Shown piece after piece: positions 53,646 to 62,184 of a stretch of DNA of 64,000 nt. The notes beneath the pieces are model-generated. The model did no database searches and was not told where the DNA came from. It saw nothing but the letters and a program-made list of their open reading frames with translations. Position numbers and translations under genes: made by a program. Where the stretch lies: positions 49,507 to 113,506 of the forward strand of contig JAJDOK010000045.1 of the NCBI GenBank assembly GCA_022340185.1. Direction: 5' to 3'. Each line of letters opens with the position of its first letter. The stretch's first letter is position 1. This stretch comes from Salaquimonas sp. (GTDB taxonomy: Bacteria; Pseudomonadota; Alphaproteobacteria; Rhizobiales; Rhizobiaceae).

Positions 53646-54405
53646 GCGATTTGCTCTCCTCTGCGAAAGCCGGCGCGCCGGCATTGAAGGAACGGTAGAA
53701 GTCGCGCACCTGTTTCGGCGCCATGCCGAGATCGGCAAGATGCGCCGACAGTGCCGGCGGGTTGGGATTTTCCTTCGGCCCGAAGCAGCCATAGCAGCCG
53801 CGCCCGTGCGACGGGCAGAGATTGCCGCAGCCTGCCTGTGTCACCGGACCGAGACAGGGCGTGCCATGCGCCACCATCACGCAGACCGTGCCCGAAAGCT
53901 TGCACTCGACGCATTGCGACACCTTGGGCACGCGCGGTATGCGGCCTGCCAGCGTCGCCGTGATCAGTTCGAGCAATTGGTGCTTGGAAACCGGGCAGCC
54001 GCGCAGTTCGAAGTCGACCTGCACATGGTCGGCGATGGCGTCGGACTTCGCCAGCGTCGAGATGTATTCGGGATGCGCGTAGACCGCGCTGGTGAAGGCT
54101 TCAACATCGGCGAAGTTCCTGAGCGACTGGATGCCGCCCGCCGTTGCGCAGGCCCCGATGGTGATCAGCACCTTCGAATTCTTGCGGATTTCCTGAATGC
54201 GTTCCCTGTCATGCGGCGTGGTGATCGAACCTTCCACCAGCGATATGTCATAGGGCCCGCCCTTGATCTCGCTCGTCGCCTCGAGGAAATGGGCAATGTC
54301 GATAGCGCCCGCGATATCGAGCAGTTCGTCCTCGCAATCGAGCAGGGTGAGCTGGCAACCGTCGCAGGAGGAGAATTTCCAGACGGCGAGCTTGGGCTTC
54401 GTCAC
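53638..54405 (-). CDS. Group 3b [NiFe]-hydrogenase small subunit
   Basis: A 255-residue Fe-S subunit without a Tat signal, consistent with a cytosolic enzyme. Proximal-cluster cysteines are seen in [14 protein letters not shown] (near residue 12), [11 protein letters not shown] and ELRGCPVSK. More cysteines ([40 protein letters not shown]) bind the other clusters. It relays electrons from the Ni-Fe site to the flavin subunit. It starts 1 bp after the flavin-subunit stop region and overlaps the large-subunit gene. Confidence 0.92.
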   Translation of the reverse strand: MTKPKLAVWKFSSCDGCQLTLLDCEDELLDIAGAIDIAHFLEATSEIKGGPYDISLVEGSITTPHDRERIQEIRKNSKVLITIGACATAGGIQSLRNFADVEAFTSAVYAHPEYISTLAKSDAIADHVQVDFELRGCPVSKHQLLELITATLAGRIPRVPKVSQCVECKLSGTVCVMVAHGTPCLGPVTQAGCGNLCPSHGRGCYGCFGPKENPNPPALSAHLADLGMAPKQVRDFYRSFNAGAPAFAEESKSHE

Positions 54406-54406
54406 A

Positions 54407-55252
54407 TCACACCTCCTTCCTGTTGATCAGCTTTGCCACATGATCGTGACGGAATACCGGGCCGTCACGGCAGATGAAATCACCGCCGAACTGACAATGG
54501 CCGCAAAAGCCGATGGCGCATTTCATGTTGCGTTCCATCGAAATCCAGATCTTGTCCTCGCTCACGCCGGCGGCCTTCAGGCTCATTACCGAGAACCGCA
54601 TCATGATTTCAGGACCGCAGACGAAGGCGGAAACTTCCGCACCATTGTTGCCGGCGAGCGCCCGGTCGAGCGGCACCGTCACCACGCCGACCTGGCCTGT
54701 CCAGCCGGGTTCGGCATGGTCCACGGTCACTTCGATCTCGGTGTCGAAGCGCGATTTCCAGCCGCGCACTTCCTCCGCATAGAGCAGATCGTGCGGCGAG
54801 CGCGAACCGTAGACCACTGTCAGTCCCGCATACTGATCGCGGTTGTTGAGCACATGATAGATCGCCGGCCGGAGCGGGGCGAGACCGAGTCCGCCGGCGA
54901 CGAAGACGATATGCCGCCCGGTCTGCTCGGCCACCGGCCATGCCGAGCCGAACGGCCCACGCACACCGATCATGTCGCCATCGCTCACGCTCGCAAGCGC
55001 GCCCGATACCGCGCCGACGTCGCGGATCGTGTGAACGAGTTTGCCTTCCTCGGCCGGATCGCCCGAGATCGAAATCGCGACCTCGCCGACACCGAATGCG
55101 TAAAGCATGTTGAACTGGCCGGGCTGGAAAGCCATCGATTGGCCCTCGAGCGCTTCGAGTTCCATGGTCGAAACGTCGGCCAGTTCCTTCCACGTCTTTC
55201 TTACGCGGTATCGGCGCGGCAGCATCGGATCGGTTGCGGCAGAAACGCTCAC
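54407..55252 (-). CDS. Group 3b hydrogenase FAD/NAD(P)-binding subunit (HydG-like)
   Basis: About 281 residues of the ferredoxin-NADP reductase superfamily. It has a FAD site ([22 protein letters not shown]), an NAD(P) site ([21 protein letters not shown]) and a C-terminal [2Fe-2S] motif ([17 protein letters not shown]), as in PyrK- and HydG-type proteins. It exchanges electrons with NAD(P). The start is GTG at 55252 with AAGGGG upstream; MLPRRY at 55225 is an alternative. It follows the cyclic-nucleotide-binding gene by 4 bp. Confidence 0.88.
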   Translation of the reverse strand: MSVSAATDPMLPRRYRVRKTWKELADVSTMELEALEGQSMAFQPGQFNMLYAFGVGEVAISISGDPAEEGKLVHTIRDVGAVSGALASVSDGDMIGVRGPFGSAWPVAEQTGRHIVFVAGGLGLAPLRPAIYHVLNNRDQYAGLTVVYGSRSPHDLLYAEEVRGWKSRFDTEIEVTVDHAEPGWTGQVGVVTVPLDRALAGNNGAEVSAFVCGPEIMMRFSVMSLKAAGVSEDKIWISMERNMKCAIGFCGHCQFGGDFICRDGPVFRHDHVAKLINRKEV

Positions 55253-55256
55253 GCCG

Positions 55257-55727
55257 TCAGCCCCTTCGCGTTCCGTAGACGTCGAGCAATTGCAGGCGCA
55301 ACGCGCGGAAACGCGTCGCCATATGCGGCACGAAATGCTTAAACATCTGGTAGCCGAGTTCGGGATTATCCTCGTTTTTATCCCGCATGCACACCGCGTC
55401 GAGACTGATGGCGCGCACATCGTTCAGCGCGCGCGCACCCGACATGTGCTGATAGGGCGGCACCATCCACGACCAGCCGAGCACGTCGCCTGCGCGAAGC
55501 GTCTCGACAACCAGCGGATTATGGTTTGGCGCGGAGATTTCGACCGCCACATCGCCCTCGCGGATGAGAAACACCTTGCTGGCTTCATCGCCCTCCGAAT
55601 AGATCGTCTGATCGGCGTGGAAATGCTCGTTGCGCGCGCAGCCGGCCAACAGATCAAGCGTGTCTTCGTCAAAATCCCTGAACACCGGATGGGCGGCCAG
55701 GATTTCCCCGACACTGTGAATCTCCAT
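55257..55727 (-). CDS. Cyclic-nucleotide-binding domain protein without DNA-binding domain
   Basis: A 156-residue stand-alone cNMP-binding fold (LAGCARNEHFHADQTIYSEGDEASKVFLIREGDVAVEI; AGDVLGWSWMV) plus a C-terminal helix. No helix-turn-helix follows, so it is not a CRP/FNR regulator. It sits inside the group 3b hydrogenase operon between the HydB and HydG genes, 5 and 4 bp from its neighbours. This implies that it binds or regulates the enzyme, perhaps through cAMP (two cyclases are encoded in the window). The ligand-phosphate arginine is not evident, so binding of another ligand is possible. Confidence 0.85.
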   Translation of the reverse strand: MEIHSVGEILAAHPVFRDFDEDTLDLLAGCARNEHFHADQTIYSEGDEASKVFLIREGDVAVEISAPNHNPLVVETLRAGDVLGWSWMVPPYQHMSGARALNDVRAISLDAVCMRDKNEDNPELGYQMFKHFVPHMATRFRALRLQLLDVYGTRRG

Positions 55728-55732
55728 TGCGT

Positions 55733-56851
55733 TCAGACCTCCTGTGCAAGCGGTTCAGCCGCGATGGCGCCCGCCTCTTCCGTGATATCGATGCCGACCG
55801 GACACCAGGCGATGCAGCGCCCGCATCCGACACAGCCGGATGTGCCGAACTGGTCATGCCAGCTCGACAGTTTGTGGGTCATCCACTGGCGGTAGCGCGA
55901 CAGTGTCGAGCGGCGCACCGCCCCGCCATGGATGTAGGAAAAATCGAGGCTGAAGCACGAATCCCACACCCGCCAGCGTTCGGCATGGTCGCCGGAAAGG
56001 TCGTTGACCTCCTCGACATCGGAGCAGAAGCAGGTCGGGCAGGCCAAAGTGCAATTGGCGCAGGACAGGCAGCGTTCCGCCACCTCCTCCCAGCGCGGAT
56101 GATCGAGATTGTCGCGCAGCACGGATTCGACATTCGCCGGCATGGTGCGGGTCTGCTCTGCCGCAGCCTTGTGTGACACCGCTTCGCCGGCCTGCTGCTG
56201 GGCGGCGCTGGCGTCGGCCAGTTCCAGTCCGTCAAGGACTGCCGCGCCCGCATCCGAGCCGCATTCGACCAGGAAACCGCCCGTTTCCAGTTCGGTCAGC
56301 GCGACGTCGAAACCGGCTTCGGCACGTGGGCCTGTGTTCATCGAGGCGCAGAAACAGGTCGCAGCCGAGCGCGCGCATTGCACGGCGACGATCAGCATGC
56401 CGGCGCGGCGCTTCGTGTAGCCGCTGTCGGCGAAATCGCCATTGTCGAAGACCCGGTCCTGCACCTCGATCGCAGCGATTTCGCAGGCGCGCGCACCGAA
56501 GATCGCGGTTTTCGGCCACTCATCCTCATGCGACTCTACACTGAAGCCGTCCTTGCTGCGTTCCGCCGACCACAATTTCTGGCGTGCCGGGAAAAGCCAT
56601 TTCTTCCAGTTCTGCGGGCCGACGACATAGTCGAACCAGCGGTCCGGATCACCTTCCCGAAGCCGGTAATGGCCGCCTTCCTGCTCGTCGGTCAGGCCGC
56701 GCGGCAGATCGGCGGCACTTTCGATCTCTTCATAGACGATGGCGCCCTGGCCGAGTTTCGGCCCGATCACCCGCCAGCCCTGCCTCCGCAATGCATCGAC
56801 AAGGGGTCCCGGACTGTCGAGTAGAAAGCTCGCGCCCTTGGCGTCTGGCAT
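55733..56851 (-). CDS. Group 3b hydrogenase iron-sulfur subunit (HydB-like, sulfite reductase A-like)
   Basis: A 372-residue subunit. The large N-terminal domain ends with cysteines ARACEIAAIE and CARSAATCFCASM. Two C-terminal [4Fe-4S] motifs follow, CLSCANCTLACPTCFCSDV and CVGCGRCIAWCPVGID, ending DITEEAGAIAAEPLAQEV. It matches the beta subunit of sulfhydrogenases and AsrA-type proteins, which move electrons between the hydrogenase small subunit and the flavin subunit. It is the first gene of the group 3b block, 165 bp after hypC. Confidence 0.9.
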   Translation of the reverse strand: MPDAKGASFLLDSPGPLVDALRRQGWRVIGPKLGQGAIVYEEIESAADLPRGLTDEQEGGHYRLREGDPDRWFDYVVGPQNWKKWLFPARQKLWSAERSKDGFSVESHEDEWPKTAIFGARACEIAAIEVQDRVFDNGDFADSGYTKRRAGMLIVAVQCARSAATCFCASMNTGPRAEAGFDVALTELETGGFLVECGSDAGAAVLDGLELADASAAQQQAGEAVSHKAAAEQTRTMPANVESVLRDNLDHPRWEEVAERCLSCANCTLACPTCFCSDVEEVNDLSGDHAERWRVWDSCFSLDFSYIHGGAVRRSTLSRYRQWMTHKLSSWHDQFGTSGCVGCGRCIAWCPVGIDITEEAGAIAAEPLAQEV

Positions 56852-57016
56852 GATCGGCTATCCCGTTGCGGCTGGCTTAATCGATGTCAGTCGGATTCAC
56901 AGTTCACACTGTTAGCTGCAAAGCTTCAAGCTGCGCCCCGAGAATTTTTTGCGAATGTCGAAATTATTGGCTTCGACGCCAACCGGCGACCGCAAAGGCG
57001 ACCTCCCGCCTGTCGG

Positions 57017-57313
57017 TTACTGGATGGTGGAAGGTGGCAGCGGCAAAGGCCCCTGCCCCAGATCGGGAAACAGATCGTCAACCTGCGTATCGCCGCCGAG
57101 CGCGCGCTCAACCGCCTGCAATGCGTCGGCGACCTTGCGCGCCTCTTCTTCGCTGACATGGCTGCGAGCCACACCCTTGTGCACGATCACCCAGGCGCCC
57201 GCGGGCAGGCTTCCGACAAGCGTCATGTCGACACGCTGGTGCCCGCCCTCTGCCTCGCACAGCGCGGTAAGTTCGCCCGCCTCGACCACCTTCATCGGAA
57301 TGCCGATGCACAT
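57017..57313 (-). CDS. hypC: Hydrogenase maturation chaperone HypC
   Basis: A 98-residue chaperone. The N-terminal MCIGIPMKVVE, whose Cys2 holds the Fe(CN)2CO precursor, and the OB-fold-like VGSLPAGAWVIVHKGVARSHV are typical. The family is usually 75 to 90 residues; here a proline-rich tail (DLGQGPLPLPPS) extends it. It follows the Isp2 gene by 17 bp and would serve the adjacent hydrogenases with HypF. Confidence 0.93.
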   Translation of the reverse strand: MCIGIPMKVVEAGELTALCEAEGGHQRVDMTLVGSLPAGAWVIVHKGVARSHVSEEEARKVADALQAVERALGGDTQVDDLFPDLGQGPLPLPPSTIQ

Positions 57314-57330
57314 CTTTCCTGCTTCCGGCG

Positions 57331-58593
57331 TCAGTCTTTGGCCGCCGCCGGTCCGTCAATGGCATCGGCCAGTGCCTCGACGATGGAGACCAGATCGTGG
57401 TCCCATTTCCAGTGCGCCTTGGATTCATCCATGGTCAGCCGGCAATTGGCGCAGGACGAGACCAGCGCGTCGGCGCCCGCTTTCTCGACCTGGTCCATCT
57501 TGATGCGGAAAACCTTGTAGCGTATCTCGGCCGAGCGCTGGATCGCCTGCACGCCTCCGCCACCGCCGCAGCACCAATTGTAATTGCCAGTCGGCTCCAT
57601 CTCCCGGAATTCCTTGAAGGATTCCAGCAGATAGCGCGCATCGTCCTTGGCGCCGCCGCGCCGCGACACCTGGCAGGGGTCGTGATAGGTAACCTTGCCG
57701 TCGATCGGCTTGAACTTCAGCTTTCCCTCGCGCTTCAGCTTCGCCAGATATTCGGTGATGTGCCACACCTCGAAAGGCAGCGGCTTGCCGTGAATGTTGC
57801 CGCCACCCCAGCGCAGCACGCCATAGGCATGGCCGCATTCGGGGATGACCACCGTCTTGGCGCCGGTCTCTTCGGCCGCCGCCACGATACGCTCGACCAT
57901 GGCCTTGGCGATGTCGGCGCGACCGGCCAGATAGCCGAAATTGGTCGCCTCGTAACCCTTGGTCGAAAACGTCCAGTCAACACCGGCCGCGTTGAACAGC
58001 TTCGCCATGGCGACAACGGAATCGGGATATTTCATCATCTCGATCGACGAGATCGTCAGCAGCACCTCGGCCTTTCCCTTGTCAAGCGGGATATCCACCT
58101 CGTAATCGTCGGCAAGCCAGTCGATACGCTCTTCCAGCTTGTCGACGGTCAGCCCGAGCGGGCTGCCATGATCGAGCGAGTTCTGCGCCGACTGTTCCAA
58201 ATCCTCCGGTCCCAGTCCCGCCGCGACGAAGGCCTGGCGTGCCGCCGCCGTCATCGACGCGATGTCGATGCCCATCGGGCACACGATGGTGCAGCGCCCG
58301 CACATGTTGCATGTGTCGAAAAGAAGTTCCTCCCATTCGGTCAGATCCTTCTCGGTCAGTTTTGGCGCCAGGCCCAGCCAGGCGAACGGACCGGACTGGC
58401 GGCGATAGGCTTTGGTCATCGGCACCAGCTTGTAGGCTGGCGTATGGCGCGGATCGCCGCTCGCCTGATGGAAATGGCAGACCTCCGCGCACAGCCCGCA
58501 GCGTACGCAGGCCTCCATGTAGACCGCGAGATGTTCGGCCGTCACCTGCAGGAATTTTGCCGAAGCCTTGTTGATGTCGACGGGAGCGTTCAT
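57331..58593 (-). CDS. isp2: Isp2: HdrD-like iron-sulfur protein of the group 1e hydrogenase
   Basis: A 420-residue protein. Two N-terminal [4Fe-4S] motifs, CVRCGLCAEVCHF and CNMCGRCTIVCPMGID, precede a CCG-type catalytic half with DPCQVSRRGG, NWCCGGGGGV and SSCANCRLTMDE. It thus resembles HdrD or a fusion of HdrC and HdrB. In Isp-type hydrogenases it works with the cytochrome b Isp1 to carry electrons from H2 towards quinone or a disulfide or sulfur compound. It starts MNAPVD, 5 bp after the large-subunit stop. Confidence 0.9.
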   Translation of the reverse strand: MNAPVDINKASAKFLQVTAEHLAVYMEACVRCGLCAEVCHFHQASGDPRHTPAYKLVPMTKAYRRQSGPFAWLGLAPKLTEKDLTEWEELLFDTCNMCGRCTIVCPMGIDIASMTAAARQAFVAAGLGPEDLEQSAQNSLDHGSPLGLTVDKLEERIDWLADDYEVDIPLDKGKAEVLLTISSIEMMKYPDSVVAMAKLFNAAGVDWTFSTKGYEATNFGYLAGRADIAKAMVERIVAAAEETGAKTVVIPECGHAYGVLRWGGGNIHGKPLPFEVWHITEYLAKLKREGKLKFKPIDGKVTYHDPCQVSRRGGAKDDARYLLESFKEFREMEPTGNYNWCCGGGGGVQAIQRSAEIRYKVFRIKMDQVEKAGADALVSSCANCRLTMDESKAHWKWDHDLVSIVEALADAIDGPAAAKD

Positions 58594-58598
58594 GGCAA

Positions 58599-60332
58599 CT
58601 ACCTCACGGACAGTTCGAGCATGTGATCGCCATTGGGCTCGGTCACATGGACCGCGCAGGCGATGCACGGGTCGAAGGAATGGATGGTGCGCTGGATTTC
58701 GAGCGGCTGCTTGGGATCGTAGATGGAAGTGCGGTCCATCAGTGCCGCCTCGTAGGCGCCAGGCTGGCCCTTGGAATCACGCGGTCCGGCATTCCAGGTG
58801 CTCGGCACGACCGCCTGGTAATTGTCTATTCTGCCGTCCTTGATGACGACCCAGTGGGCGAGCGCGCCGCGCGGCGCTTCCATGAAACCGACGCCCTTGG
58901 CCTCTTTCGGCCAGGTCGATGGCTCCCACATTGTCGGGTTGTGCACCGAGATGTCGCCAGCCTTGATATTGGCCATCAAGGCGTCGAACCAGCCCTGCAT
59001 CTGGTCGACGATGATCTTGGTTTCCAGCGTCCGCGCCGCCGTGCGCCCGAGCGTCGAGAACATGGCATCGAGGGGCAGGTCGAGCTTTTTCAGCGCCATG
59101 CCGGCCAGTTCCTTGGTCTGCTCGTGCCCGGTGGCGTAAAGCATCAGCACGCGCGCCAGCGGTCCGACCTCGACGGCATGACCGCGCCAGCGGGGCGATT
59201 TCAGCCAGGAATAGCTCGCCTCGACGTCGAGATAGTCATAGGGCGGCTTCGGCCCGGAATAGTTGAGATTGGTCTCGCCGTCCCAGGGATGCAGGCCGGT
59301 TTCCTTGCCGCCGGAATAGTCGTACCAGGCATGCGCCACGAATTCCTGAACCTGCTCGGGATCGCTGAGATCCACCGGCTCGATATGGTCGAGCTGCCGA
59401 TCGAGGATGACCCCGCCTGGAATGAACAGATCCTTGTTGTTCTCGCCCTTCAGCGGGAAGTCGCCATAGGTCATGAAATTGCCGAGGCCTTCGCCGCGCG
59501 CGAACCAGTCCTTGTAGAAGGAGGCGATCGCCAGCGTGTCGGGCAGATAGACCTGATCGACAAAGGCCTGCATGCGGTTGATGACTTCGCGTACCTGTTC
59601 CAGCCCGACGATATTGACCGCCGTTGCCGCCGCCCCGCCCGTTGCCGAGGACACGGGCGACGGCGCGCCTCCAACGAGGAAGTTGGGGTGCGGGTTCTTG
59701 CCGCCGAAGACGGTATGGATCTGCACCACCTCGCGTTGCCAGGCGAGCGCCTCGAGATAGTGCGCGACCGCCATCAGGTTGGCTTCCGGCGGCAGCTTGT
59801 AGCCAGGATTGCCCCAGAAACCGTTGGCGAAGATGCCGAGCTGGCCGGAATCGACGAAATCCTTCAGCTTCTTCTGCGTGTCGGCGAAATAGCCCGGGCT
59901 GGATTTGGGATAGCTGGAGATCGATTGCGCCAGTTCCGAGGTCGCCTTCGGATCGGCGGAGAGCGCCGAAACCACATCAACCCAGTCCAGTGCGTGCAGG
60001 TGATAGAAGTGCATGACATGGTCGTGCACATATTGGGCGGCGATCATCAGATTGCGGATGATCTGGGCATTGGCCGGAATTTCGTAGCCAAGCGCGTTCT
60101 CGACCGATCTGACCGAGGCGATGCCGTGCACCAGTGTGCACACGCCGCAGATGCGTTGCGCATAGGCCCATGCTTCGCGCGGGTCGCGGCCTTTCAGGAT
60201 CAGTTCGATACCGCGCACCATGGTGCCCGAACTCCAGGCACCGGTAATGGCATTGGCATCGCCCAGCTCCGCCTCGATACGCAGATGGCCTTCGATGCGG
60301 GTGATGGGATCGACGACGACACGGTTGTTCAT
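58599..60332 (-). CDS. hynL: Group 1e membrane-bound [NiFe]-hydrogenase large subunit
   Basis: A 577-residue periplasmic catalytic subunit. It begins VVVDPITRIEGHLRIE. The first Ni motif is RICGVCTLVHGIASVR and the second DPCIACAVHVTEPNG, with a C-terminal tail after the last His to be cut by the protease at 62176. It is exported together with the Tat-bearing small subunit. The order small subunit - Isp1 - large subunit - Isp2 is the Isp-type (group 1e) layout. Confidence 0.93.
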   Translation of the reverse strand: MNNRVVVDPITRIEGHLRIEAELGDANAITGAWSSGTMVRGIELILKGRDPREAWAYAQRICGVCTLVHGIASVRSVENALGYEIPANAQIIRNLMIAAQYVHDHVMHFYHLHALDWVDVVSALSADPKATSELAQSISSYPKSSPGYFADTQKKLKDFVDSGQLGIFANGFWGNPGYKLPPEANLMAVAHYLEALAWQREVVQIHTVFGGKNPHPNFLVGGAPSPVSSATGGAAATAVNIVGLEQVREVINRMQAFVDQVYLPDTLAIASFYKDWFARGEGLGNFMTYGDFPLKGENNKDLFIPGGVILDRQLDHIEPVDLSDPEQVQEFVAHAWYDYSGGKETGLHPWDGETNLNYSGPKPPYDYLDVEASYSWLKSPRWRGHAVEVGPLARVLMLYATGHEQTKELAGMALKKLDLPLDAMFSTLGRTAARTLETKIIVDQMQGWFDALMANIKAGDISVHNPTMWEPSTWPKEAKGVGFMEAPRGALAHWVVIKDGRIDNYQAVVPSTWNAGPRDSKGQPGAYEAALMDRTSIYDPKQPLEIQRTIHSFDPCIACAVHVTEPNGDHMLELSVR

Positions 60333-60347
60333 GGCATGATCCTCCGC

Positions 60348-61007
60348 TTAGAACTGGATGCCGCGCCGGGCGAGGAACGCGCCGGTTGTGCCGCGTGAAA
60401 TGAAGATCAGGAAGGCGTGCATCAGCTTGCCGAAGGGGAACCAGATCAACAATGCGCAGACCGACAGGATGTGGATGGCAAGCAGCGTCTCATAACGCGC
60501 CCCGAGATGGCTTGCCGCCATAAGACCGGTAACGACTGGCAGCAGTGTGATGAACCAGGAAAAATAGTCGTTCATCGTCGAAATCAGCCGCAATACCGGA
60601 CTGGTCAACCTGTGGATCAGGGCGGCCAGCAGCGAAATGACGGTGATCGCGCCGACCGCGTAGACGACATTGTTCGGCAGCGCCGGCCAATGCAGCCCTG
60701 TCAGTCCCTTGAGGAACAGGATATGCGGCGCGAAGGCGAAGACGATGATCGCCAGTCCGATATGGAAGACGTAACCGTTCAGGAAGGAGAACATCGACAA
60801 CTGGCTGAATTCGTGTCGCGGCCACATCCGCCGGAAGATTTCCTTCGTGCCGGCGACGATCGGTCCCGGCGTGCCGGGACGGGGTACGGACAGATCATGC
60901 ATGCGCGGCAGGCCGAACAGCGCCACCAGACGCCACACCGTGCCGAAAACGAAGATGGCGAGCGCCACCGAGATGGCCGGACCGCGTGCGAAATCGAGCA
61001 GTTCCAT
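60348..61007 (-). CDS. isp1: Isp1: NarI/DsrM-like cytochrome b subunit
   Basis: A 219-residue membrane protein with about five helices (ISVALAIFVFGTVWRLVALFG; FHIGLAIIVFAFAPHILFL; VVYAVGAITVISLLAALIH; LPVVTGLMAASHLG; LSVCALLIWFPFGKLMHAF). Histidines in helices 2 and 5 are placed to bind heme b as in NarI and DsrM. It joins the periplasmic hydrogenase to Isp2 on the cytoplasmic side. It lies 3 bp after the small-subunit stop. Confidence 0.9.
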   Translation of the reverse strand: MELLDFARGPAISVALAIFVFGTVWRLVALFGLPRMHDLSVPRPGTPGPIVAGTKEIFRRMWPRHEFSQLSMFSFLNGYVFHIGLAIIVFAFAPHILFLKGLTGLHWPALPNNVVYAVGAITVISLLAALIHRLTSPVLRLISTMNDYFSWFITLLPVVTGLMAASHLGARYETLLAIHILSVCALLIWFPFGKLMHAFLIFISRGTTGAFLARRGIQF

Positions 61008-61010
61008 CGT

Positions 61011-62114
61011 TCAGCCCTCCTTGCTTTCGGCTTTTTCGGGAGCAGGCTGCGCCATCGATGCGACGGCCGCCGATTTGCGTTTGCGCGCCACCGTGGTCGC
61101 GACGAGACCGGCGAGCGCGCCGGCGGCTGCCGCCCCGCCGACATACATGCCGGTCTTGGTCGACGTGCTCGCCGCCAGCGGCCGGTAGAAGCCGCCACGG
61201 TCCCAGAAATCGGGTTCCGAACAGCCGAGGCAGCCATGCCCGGACTGGATCGGGAAGGAGACACCGCTGTTCCACTTGACCGTGGCGCAGGCATTGTAGG
61301 TGACCGGTCCCTTGCAGCCGACTTCATAGAGGCACCAGCCCTGCCGCGCGCCCTCATCGTCGAAGCTCTTGGCGAAATAGCCCTTTTCGTAGAAGGGCCG
61401 GCGGTAGCATCGGTCGTGGATGGTCTCGCCGAAAAACGCCATGGGCCGGCCGAGATGGTCGAGATCGGGTATCCTGCCGAGCGACAGCACATAGGCGATC
61501 GTGCCGGTCATCGCTTCGGGCACCGGCGGACAACCGGAAATATTAATGACCGGCTTGTCCTTGACGAGGCTGGCAACACTTTCAGCACCCGTCGGGTTGG
61601 GTTTGGCGTGCGGAATGCCGCCAAAGGCCGCGCAGGTGCCGACGGTAACGACGGCAAAGGCGTTTTCCACCGTTTCATGCAGCAGGTCGAGATTGGTGCG
61701 CCCGGCGATGGTCGAATAGACGCCACCGTCGAGCGTCGGCACCGAGCCGTCACACACGACGATGTACTTGCCCTTGTTCTCCTTCATCGCCGTTTCGCGC
61801 GCCTGCTCGGCCGCCTCGCCGGAAACCGCCTGCAGAGTGTGGTGATAGTCGAGCGAGATGAAGTTGAAGATCAAATCTTCCAGCGTCGGCGAGAACGATC
61901 GGGTGATCGATTCCGTGCAGCCCGTGCATTCCTGGAAGGACAGCCAGATCACCGACTGGCGGTGGACCTTGGCCAGTTCCGCCGCAATGGTCCTGGCGGC
62001 GGAAGCCGGCAACATCATCTGCGCTGCAACAACACTGGCATATTGCAGGAGGGCTCTTCGACTGACGCCGCGCCGCACAAGCTCTGCGCCTAATGTGGTG
62101 TCGGTTTCGGTCAT
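61011..62114 (-). CDS. hynS: Group 1e [NiFe]-hydrogenase small subunit
   Basis: A 367-residue Fe-S subunit. A Tat signal (SRRALLQYASVVAAQMMLPASA) is followed by the proximal-cluster motif CTGCTESI, GTCAAFGGIPH and ISGCPPVPE, and by medial and distal cluster cysteines (CYRRPFYEKGYF, CLYEVGCKGPVTYNAC, GCLGCSEPDFWD). A C-terminal membrane anchor (GMYVGGAAAAGALAGLVATTV) holds the complex to the inner membrane. An imperfect FNR/FixK box lies 57 bp upstream (62171). It follows the protease gene by 61 bp. Confidence 0.94.
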   Translation of the reverse strand: MTETDTTLGAELVRRGVSRRALLQYASVVAAQMMLPASAARTIAAELAKVHRQSVIWLSFQECTGCTESITRSFSPTLEDLIFNFISLDYHHTLQAVSGEAAEQARETAMKENKGKYIVVCDGSVPTLDGGVYSTIAGRTNLDLLHETVENAFAVVTVGTCAAFGGIPHAKPNPTGAESVASLVKDKPVINISGCPPVPEAMTGTIAYVLSLGRIPDLDHLGRPMAFFGETIHDRCYRRPFYEKGYFAKSFDDEGARQGWCLYEVGCKGPVTYNACATVKWNSGVSFPIQSGHGCLGCSEPDFWDRGGFYRPLAASTSTKTGMYVGGAAAAGALAGLVATTVARKRKSAAVASMAQPAPEKAESKEG

Positions 62115-62170
62115 GCTTCAAAGCTCCCCTACTTGCTGCACCTAATTTAGCTCATGGCCGGTTTGCAGAC

Positions 62171-62184
62171 ATGATTCAGGTCAA
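62171..62184. promoter_or_regulatory. Imperfect FNR/FixK box upstream of hynS
   Basis: On the minus strand TTGACCTGAATCAT matches TTGA-N6-TCAA at all but the last base. It is 57 bp upstream of hynS and overlaps the end of the protease gene. One mismatch makes it less certain than the sites at 7138 and 46324. Confidence 0.35.

Noticed and set aside
52356..53792. A longer start for the group 3b large subunit (478 residues)
   Set aside because: The extra 49 residues overlap the small-subunit gene in another frame; MSERVLQVD at 53645 is the family N-terminus.
56852..57016. Partial dyads (ACAGT...ACTGT and AGCTTGAAGCT) between hypC and the HydB gene
   Set aside because: Short arms, no T-run for a terminator and no match to a known operator; the gap may hold a promoter but I cannot define it.
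58623..62093. Plus-strand frames of 591 and 558 residues
   Set aside because: Antisense to the group 1e hydrogenase genes, with no recognisable protein features.
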